Below are positions 62,085 through 64,000 of a DNA stretch of 64,000 bases, in pieces (position 1 is the first letter of the stretch; every line of letters begins with the position of its first letter). The translations under genes and the position numbers were made by a program. A model generated the notes under the pieces. That model saw only the letters and a list, made by a program, of their open reading frames with translations, was not told where the DNA came from and did not search any database. This stretch comes from Streptomyces sp. 11x1. GTDB taxonomy: Bacteria; Actinomycetota; Actinomycetes; Streptomycetales; Streptomycetaceae. The stretch spans positions 124,001-188,000 of the forward strand of contig NZ_CP122458.1 in assembly GCF_032598905.1 (NCBI RefSeq). Direction: 5' to 3'.

Positions 62085-63545
62085 ATGGCAGCACTACTCG
62101 ACGACGGCCGGTGGTCCACCCGCATCCGGCTCGACACCTGGGCCGAGGGCCGGGGCGGCAAGGCGGCCGTCACCGAGCCCGCCACGGGACGGAGTCTGGG
62201 CACCGTGGGTCTCGCCGCACCCGAGGACGTGCACCGCGCCGCCGGCATCGCGGCGGCGGCACAGCGGGACTGGTCGGCGACGCCGCCCGAGGAACGGGCC
62301 GCGCTCCTGCGCCGGGCCGGGGACCTGTGGACCAGCCACGCCGCCGAGGTGGCCGAGTGGCTGGTCCGCGAAGCCGGCTCGGTACCCGTCAAGGCCGGCC
62401 TCGAAGTGCACACGGCGGCGCAGGAGTGCTACGAGGCGGCGGCGCTGCCCACGCATCCCGCCGGGGAGGTGCTGGCGTCCGCGTCGGGCCGGTGGAACCT
62501 CTCCCGTCGTCGGCCGGCGGGCGTCGTGTCCGTGATCTCCCCCTTCAACTTCCCCCTGATCCTCTCGATCCGCTCGGTCGCACCCGCCCTGGCGCTGGGC
62601 AACGCGGTCCTGCTCAAGCCGGACCCGCGCACCGCCGTCTGCGGCGGTGTGGTCCTCGCGCGGATCTTCGAGGAGGCGGGCCTCCCGGCGGGCGTGCTGC
62701 AGGTCCTGCCGGGCGGCGCGGACGTCGGTGAGGCGGCGGTGACCGCCGCGCCGGTACGCGTGGTGTCCTTCACCGGATCCACCGCGGCCGGACGGCGCGT
62801 GGGCGCGCTGGGCGCCCAGCACCTCAAGAGGACCCATCTCGAACTGGGCGGGAACAACGCGCTCATCGTGCTCCCTGGCGCGGACGTGGAACGTGCCGCC
62901 TCGGCGGGGGCGTTCGGCTCGTTCCTGCACCAGGGACAGATCTGCATGAGCACGGGCCGGCACCTCGTCCATGAGTCGTTGTACGAGCAGTACCTCGCGC
63001 TGCTGGCCGACAAGGCGTCGCACCTGCCGGTGGGGGACCCCCATACGGCCGAGGTGGCCCTCGGCCCCCTCATCGACTCCGCGCAGCGGGACCGCGTGCA
63101 CGAGCTGGTGCAGGACAGCGTCTGCGCCGGCGCGGAACTCCTCACCGGCGGCCAGTACGAGGACCTCTTCTACCGTCCGACCGTGCTGGCCGACGTTCAG
63201 GACGGGAACCGGGCGTGGGCGGAGGAGATCTTCGGCCCGGTGGCGCCGGTACGTTCGTTCTCCGACGTCGACGAGGCGGTCGCCGCCGCCGCCGCGACCG
63301 AGTACGGACTGTCGCTGGGGATCCTCGGCGAGGTCGGCGCGGCGATGCGGGTGGCGGACGCGGTGCCCAGCGGGATCGTCCACATCAACGAGCAGACGGT
63401 CGCGGACGAGGCTCATGTGCCCTTCGGGGGCGTCGCGGCCTCGGGGACCGGTGGGCGGTTCGGCGGGGCGGCCGCCAACATCGAGGCGTTCACGGAGACG
63501 CAGTGGCTCACCGCGCGGGCCGACATCGCTCCCTATCCGTTCTGA
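62085..63545 (+). CDS. Aldehyde dehydrogenase (benzaldehyde/vanillin type)
   Basis: 486 residues, start ATG with AAGGAG upstream. Motifs: VISPFNFPLILSIRSVAPAL, LLKPDPRTAVCGG, FTGSTAAGRRVGALG, THLELGGNNALIV (Glu) and FLHQGQICMSTGRHL (Cys). It resembles benzaldehyde dehydrogenases. With the first enzyme it would oxidise aryl aldehydes to acids. The 18-bp repeat begins directly at its stop. Confidence 0.88.
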   Translation: MAALLDDGRWSTRIRLDTWAEGRGGKAAVTEPATGRSLGTVGLAAPEDVHRAAGIAAAAQRDWSATPPEERAALLRRAGDLWTSHAAEVAEWLVREAGSVPVKAGLEVHTAAQECYEAAALPTHPAGEVLASASGRWNLSRRRPAGVVSVISPFNFPLILSIRSVAPALALGNAVLLKPDPRTAVCGGVVLARIFEEAGLPAGVLQVLPGGADVGEAAVTAAPVRVVSFTGSTAAGRRVGALGAQHLKRTHLELGGNNALIVLPGADVERAASAGAFGSFLHQGQICMSTGRHLVHESLYEQYLALLADKASHLPVGDPHTAEVALGPLIDSAQRDRVHELVQDSVCAGAELLTGGQYEDLFYRPTVLADVQDGNRAWAEEIFGPVAPVRSFSDVDEAVAAAAATEYGLSLGILGEVGAAMRVADAVPSGIVHINEQTVADEAHVPFGGVAASGTGGRFGGAAANIEAFTETQWLTARADIAPYPF

Positions 63546-63546
63546 G

Positions 63547-63618
63547 ACGTACATCCGTTCTGCGATGTGCATCCGTTCTGCGATGTGCATCCGTTCTGCG
63601 ATGTGCATCCGTTCTGCT
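63547..63618. repeat. 18-bp tandem repeat, four copies
   Basis: Unit atgtgcatccgttctgcg in four successive copies: 63547-63564 (acgtac variant at the start), 63565-63582, 63583-63600 (both perfect) and 63601-63618 (last base t). The end of the preceding gene (tatccgttctgag) is itself a partial copy, so the array may have arisen by slippage from the gene's 3' end. 18 bp is six codons, so both strands stay open through it. Confidence 0.9.
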
Positions 63619-63785
63619 ACGTACGCCTCCGAGGCGGGCGCCCGCGGGCGCAGGTCTCCGGAACACCACCGCAGAGACATATACCACTGACATATCCGGA
63701 CGCAATGTCCGCTTGTGCGGCATACCGTTCCGAGCATTCCGGCACGGGGACGTCCCCGAAGTTCATCCAGGCAGGCGACAGACCC

Positions 63786-64000
63786 ATGGACACGCAACCG
63801 ATCGAGTCCGCGACCGCGACACAGACCCTTGCGGGCCTGCGTCGCGGTGAGTTCTCCAGCGTCGAGCTGGTCCGGGCGTACCTGGACCGGATCGCGGCCC
63901 ATCCCTGGGTCAACGCGATCGTGACCCTCGACGCGGACCGCACCCTCGCGGAAGCCCGCCGGGCCGACGAGACCCGCCGCGCGGGCGGCCCGGTGGGCCC
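63786..64000 (+). CDS. Amidase signature family protein, 5' part
   Basis: The first 71 codons of a gene continuing past the window: TATQTLAGLRRGEFSSVELV, YLDRIAAHPWVNAIVTLD, ADRTLAEARRADE. This is the start of amidase signature enzymes (Glu-tRNA amidotransferase GatA-like hydrolases), which cleave amides with a Ser-Ser-Lys triad. The catalytic part is outside the window. Confidence 0.75.
   Translation, partial: MDTQPIESATATQTLAGLRRGEFSSVELVRAYLDRIAAHPWVNAIVTLDADRTLAEARRADETRRAGGPVG

Overview
The window is high-GC, tightly packed actinomycete DNA. GTG starts and GTGA/ATGA stop-start overlaps are frequent, and a SARP-type activator and several Streptomyces-style transposases are present. I read it as an accessory, chromosome-arm-like region of a Streptomyces or close relative. 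No core housekeeping gene was seen.

Region 1 (1-1850) is mobile-element debris: the C-terminal half of a large serine recombinase abutting an IS481-like transposase that has lost its end and carries a nonsense codon.

Region 2 (1855-33132) is the main attraction, an unusual carrier-protein-based biosynthetic gene cluster. On the minus strand a 14-gene, mostly translationally coupled block (26761 down to 13626) encodes an SDR, a ProA-like dehydrogenase, a carrier protein, a TrpB2-type PLP enzyme, a BtrH-like acyltransferase fused to a carrier domain, a second carrier protein, two acyl-CoA-dehydrogenase-fold enzymes, a phosphopantetheinyl transferase, a second BtrH-like protein, a stand-alone adenylation enzyme, a flavin reductase, a second adenylation enzyme resembling L-prolyl-carrier ligases, and a SnoaL-like protein. 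A SARP activator (10560-13517), a small putatively exported peptide with two NTPWPS motifs, and a LysR regulator follow. A second block (9109 down to 1855) carries a carrier protein, one C-A-T NRPS module, a stand-alone A domain with a lysine-like code, another phosphopantetheinyl transferase and two type II thioesterases. On the plus strand a CGNR regulator (minus), an MFS exporter, a KamA-family radical SAM aminomutase, a PLP aminotransferase and a DUF1015 protein flank the block and probably belong to it. The likely product is a small amide or peptide. Amino acids would be loaded on free-standing carriers, desaturated or otherwise tailored there, and joined by one condensation domain and by BtrH-like transferases. 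I do not recognise the pathway.

Region 3 (33347-37770) holds a TetR/quinone-oxidoreductase pair, an intact IS5-like element, a ricin-lectin remnant, a strong hairpin terminator and transposase scraps.

Region 4 (37774-47144) is an aromatic catabolism locus: an alpha/beta hydrolase, a class A flavin hydroxylase, an intradiol (hydroxyquinol-type) dioxygenase, maleylacetate reductase, a LysR regulator, a two-component flavin monooxygenase with its reductase, and an acyl-CoA synthetase. It would channel a resorcinol-type phenol through hydroxyquinol and maleylacetate to 3-oxoadipate.

Region 5 (47971-50303) is a coupled pair: a DUF2236/MpaB-like oxygenase with EF-hands and a cis-prenyltransferase. 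Next to it (50567-53628) an IS5-like element is split exactly by a group II intron lying antisense to its transposase. Removing 51037-53208 restores the transposase frame.

Region 6 (54407-64000) returns to aromatic degradation: a gamma-resorcylate-decarboxylase-type amidohydrolase, a carotenoid/lignostilbene-type cleavage dioxygenase, a hydrolase, an IclR regulator, a second SnoaL-like protein, two aldehyde dehydrogenases, an 18-bp tandem repeat and the start of an amidase.
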